In this document: positions 61,612 through 64,000 of the stretch, one piece after another
Layout: each line of letters begins with the position of its first letter
How positions within the stretch are numbered: the stretch's first letter is position 1
DNA from: Rahnella ecdela
GTDB lineage: Bacteria > Pseudomonadota > Gammaproteobacteria > Enterobacterales > Enterobacteriaceae
Direction of reading: 5' to 3'
DNA: 64,000 nt
Assembly (NCBI RefSeq): GCF_019049625.1
Contig: NZ_JAFMOY010000114.1
Coordinates: 1-64,000 of the forward strand
Position numbers and translations under genes: made by a program
The notes under the pieces: model-generated
The model's input: only the letters and a program-made list of their open reading frames with translations
Told to the model about the DNA's origin: nothing
Database searches by the model: none

Positions 61612-62582
61612 GCCGTTACCTGCTCGGGCGATTCGGACAGACATTCCTGACGTTGCTGGTGATGTCATTGCTGGTTTTTGGTGGTGTGTATCTGGTCGGT
61701 AATCCGGTGGATTTACTGCTCAGCACCACCGCGACACCCGCTGAACGCCTGAATGTGATCCAGTCCTTTGGCCTAGATAAACCGGTGTGGGAGCAATATG
61801 GCCTGTTCGTGGTCAACGCCCTGCACGGTGATATGGGCAACTCCTTTATCTACAACCAGCCCGCGCTGCACCTGATTTTTCAGCGTATGCCCGCCACGCT
61901 CGAACTGGCGCTGGTGGCGTTTGTGCTGGCGCTGGTGATTGGTATTCCGCTCGGCGTGTATGCCGGTCTGCGCCCTGACGGCTGGTTATCGAAGTCGATC
62001 ATGACCGTCTCAATTTTAGGTTTCAGCCTGCCGACGTTCTGGATTGGTCTGATGATGATTATGCTGTTCAGCGTCAAACTCGGCGTGCTTCCGGCCTCCG
62101 GACGGGGTGCTACCGTGGACGTTTTAGGCGTGCCGGTCAGCCTGTTTACCGCCGACGGCCTCGCGCATCTCATCCTCCCCGCGTTCAATCTGGCGTTGTT
62201 TAAAATCTCGCTGATTATCCGCCTGACGCGCGCCGGTGTACTCGAATGCCTGCAACAGGATTTCATCCGTTTTGCCCGCGCCAAAGGGCTTTCGGAAAGC
62301 CGCATCGTGCTGGTTCACGTCCTGAAAAACACCCTGATCCCGCTGATTACCGTTATCGGCCTGGAGCTCGGTTCACTTATCGCGTTTGCCGTGGTCACAG
62401 AAACCATTTACGCCTGGCCGGGAATGGGCAAGCTGATCATTGATTCCATCGCCGTGCTGGATCGCCCTGTGATTCTGGCGTACCTGATGATAACTGTGGT
62501 GATGTTCAGCCTGATTAACCTGCTGGTGGACGTGTTGTACGTGCTGGTGGATCCGCGCGTCCGGCTGGGGGGCGAAAACTGA
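61608..62582 (+). CDS. ABC transporter permease 1 (DppB-like)
   Basis: This 324-residue permease begins MSRYLLGRFGQTFLTLLVMS. It has SFGLDKPVWEQYGLFVVNALHGDMGNSF and the EAA loop DFIRFARAKGLSESRIVLVHVLKNTLIP. Six membrane segments. It overlaps genes on both sides (4 bases upstream, 1 base downstream). Confidence 0.88.
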   Translation: MSRYLLGRFGQTFLTLLVMSLLVFGGVYLVGNPVDLLLSTTATPAERLNVIQSFGLDKPVWEQYGLFVVNALHGDMGNSFIYNQPALHLIFQRMPATLELALVAFVLALVIGIPLGVYAGLRPDGWLSKSIMTVSILGFSLPTFWIGLMMIMLFSVKLGVLPASGRGATVDVLGVPVSLFTADGLAHLILPAFNLALFKISLIIRLTRAGVLECLQQDFIRFARAKGLSESRIVLVHVLKNTLIPLITVIGLELGSLIAFAVVTETIYAWPGMGKLIIDSIAVLDRPVILAYLMITVVMFSLINLLVDVLYVLVDPRVRLGGEN

Positions 62583-63499
62583 TGTCGTCTGGATCCGTTC
62601 ACTCGCGCATCACCGTTCAGGGCAAACCGCATTCGGCGTTTTACCACACCGTGCGTGCGCTGCTGCGCAATAAATTCTCTCTGTGCGGCCTGATCATTTT
62701 AGGTATCGCCATTCTGTTCTCCGTGCTGGCGCCGTGGATTTCCCCGCAAAATCCGTACGATTTATCGCAGCTCGATATCATGGATGGTCGCCTGAAGCCG
62801 GGCACCGCCAGCCTGAGTGGCATGATTTACTGGCTGGGCACCGACGATCAGGGGCGCGATTTACTCAGCGCGATTTTGTACGGCACGCGCACCAGCCTTC
62901 TGGTCGGGGTTTCCAGCGCGGTGATTGCGCTGACCATTGGCGCGGCTCTGGGGCTTATCAGCGCCTACATGGGTGGCAAAACAGATGCGCTGATCATGCG
63001 CATTGTCGATATCCAGCTGAGCTTTCCGCCGATTCTGATCGCGCTGATTTTACTGGCGGTGCTCGGGCAGGGCGTCGATAAAATTATTCTGGCGCTGGTC
63101 GTCACGCAATGGGCGTATTACGCACGCACCATTCGTGGCTCGGCGCTGCTCGAACGCCGCCGCAGTTATGTGGATGCCGCCCGCAGCATGGCACTGTCTA
63201 ATCCGCGTATTCTGTTCCGTCATATTTTGCCCAACTGCCTTCCCCCGCTGATTGTGGTGGCGACCATGCGCATTGCTTACGCAATCATGCTCGAAGCCAC
63301 CTTGTCATTTCTGGGTATCGGGCTGCCGGTTACCGAACCTTCACTCGGCCTGCTGATCGCCAACGGGTTTGATTATCTGATGTCCGGCGATTACTGGATA
63401 AGTTTCTTCCCCGGCATCACGCTGCTGGTGCTGATCGTCGCCATCAACTTAGTCGGTGACGCGCTGCGCGACATCCTCAACCCGCGAAATAAGGATTGA
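62582..63499 (+). CDS. ABC transporter permease 2 (DppC-like)
   Basis: This 305-residue permease has LRNKFSLCGLIILGIAILFSVLAPW, YWLGTDDQGRDLLSAILYGTRTS and EAA loop SYVDAARSMALSNPRILFRHILPN. Its stop overlaps the ATPase start (TGATG). Confidence 0.88.
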   Translation: MSSGSVHSRITVQGKPHSAFYHTVRALLRNKFSLCGLIILGIAILFSVLAPWISPQNPYDLSQLDIMDGRLKPGTASLSGMIYWLGTDDQGRDLLSAILYGTRTSLLVGVSSAVIALTIGAALGLISAYMGGKTDALIMRIVDIQLSFPPILIALILLAVLGQGVDKIILALVVTQWAYYARTIRGSALLERRRSYVDAARSMALSNPRILFRHILPNCLPPLIVVATMRIAYAIMLEATLSFLGIGLPVTEPSLGLLIANGFDYLMSGDYWISFFPGITLLVLIVAINLVGDALRDILNPRNKD

Positions 63500-64000
63500 T
63501 GATGCATAACCCGGTTTTACAGGTCGATAAGCTGAATACCGCGTTTTCCGTGGACGGTGAATGGCTGAACGTAGTGCGGGATCTTTCCTTCTCCATTGGC
63601 CCTAAAGAAACGCTGGCGCTGGTGGGCGAATCCGGTTCCGGCAAAAGTGTGACGGCGATGTCCGTGATGCGTTTGCTGGATGAAAAGCAGACCCGTTATT
63701 CAGGCAGTATCCAGTTTGACGGCCAGGAATTACTCAGCCTGAACCGTGCGCAGATGCAAAGCATTCGCGGAAACCGCATAGGTATGATTTTTCAGGAGCC
63801 AATGACCAGCCTGAATCCGGTGCTGAAAATCGGTGTGCAGATTACCGAAGTACTTAAACGCCATCGGGGCATGGACGATAAAACCGCCCGCGCTGAAGCG
63901 GTGCGCCTGCTGGAAAAAGTGCGTATTCCGGCCGCCACCTCGCGGCTTAACGAGTATCCGCTGAGCTTTTCCGGTGGCATGCGTCAGCGCGTGGTGATTG
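63499..64000 (+). CDS. ABC transporter ATPase (DppD-like), cut by the window end
   Basis: The first 167 codons are present. Walker A is GESGSGKS, the Q-loop [14 protein letters not shown], and the signature LSFSGGMRQRVVI ends at the window edge. Two consecutive ATG codons open the gene. A second ATPase (DppF-like) is expected just beyond the window. Confidence 0.88.
   Translation, partial: MMHNPVLQVDKLNTAFSVDGEWLNVVRDLSFSIGPKETLALVGESGSGKSVTAMSVMRLLDEKQTRYSGSIQFDGQELLSLNRAQMQSIRGNRIGMIFQEPMTSLNPVLKIGVQITEVLKRHRGMDDKTARAEAVRLLEKVRIPAATSRLNEYPLSFSGGMRQRVVI

Overview
This is about 64 kb of an enterobacterial plasmid or secondary replicon. The protein families point to Enterobacterales, most likely the Rahnella/Serratia/Yersinia side; genus is an inference. 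The plasmid assignment rests on a central replication and partition block: an octamer-repeat field (34843-36275), parA with a small ribbon-helix-helix partner (36305-37137), an iteron-rich origin (37361-38503) and a Rep_3-superfamily initiator gene (38513-39499).

Layout. 1-1500: mobile-element debris (IS3 and IS256 transposase fragments) around a truncated gene and a small secreted repeat protein. 1586-10853: two divergent catabolic operons, a DeoR regulator with PdxA2 and a four-carbon acid-sugar kinase (D-threonate type) facing an iron alcohol dehydrogenase, DapA-like lyase, sodium:solute symporter, BNR-repeat protein, YhcH protein and SDR. 10860-12700: Tn3-family remnant, a pair of IS ends, and a nucleotidyltransferase gene with a small upstream ORF. 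12935-22003: an electrophile/aldehyde stress island on the minus strand (SDR, old yellow enzyme, DJ-1-like protein, NemR-like repressor, YhcN protein, two alpha/beta hydrolases, a near-identical second DJ-1 gene, aldehyde dehydrogenase, XRE regulator) with five copies of one palindromic operator. 22233-24839: hydrolase/MarR pair and an unrecognised membrane protein. 25584-28597: fabV and a CRP-controlled sugar porter. 28792-30427: a three-gene HipBST toxin-antitoxin system. 30456-34842: GABA catabolism (gabD, gabT) with a divergent MocR regulator.

After the origin, 40095-45734 is a complete dipeptide-type ABC transporter operon, followed by a LysR regulator, an FAH-family hydrolase, a PTS EIIBC, a RspA/ManD-type dehydratase and a GntR regulator. 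51559-53185 is a classical HipBA module with four operators. A membrane PQQ dehydrogenase follows. The last 8 kb is a second peptide-type ABC operon that contains a DapA-like lyase and two nucleoside hydrolases and runs off the window.

The most unusual structure is the 1.4-kb field upstream of parA, in which AATC or its complement GATT recurs on a strict 8-bp lattice; I read it as a candidate partition centromere built of octads. All functional names come from reading the sequence and recalling families; no searches were run.
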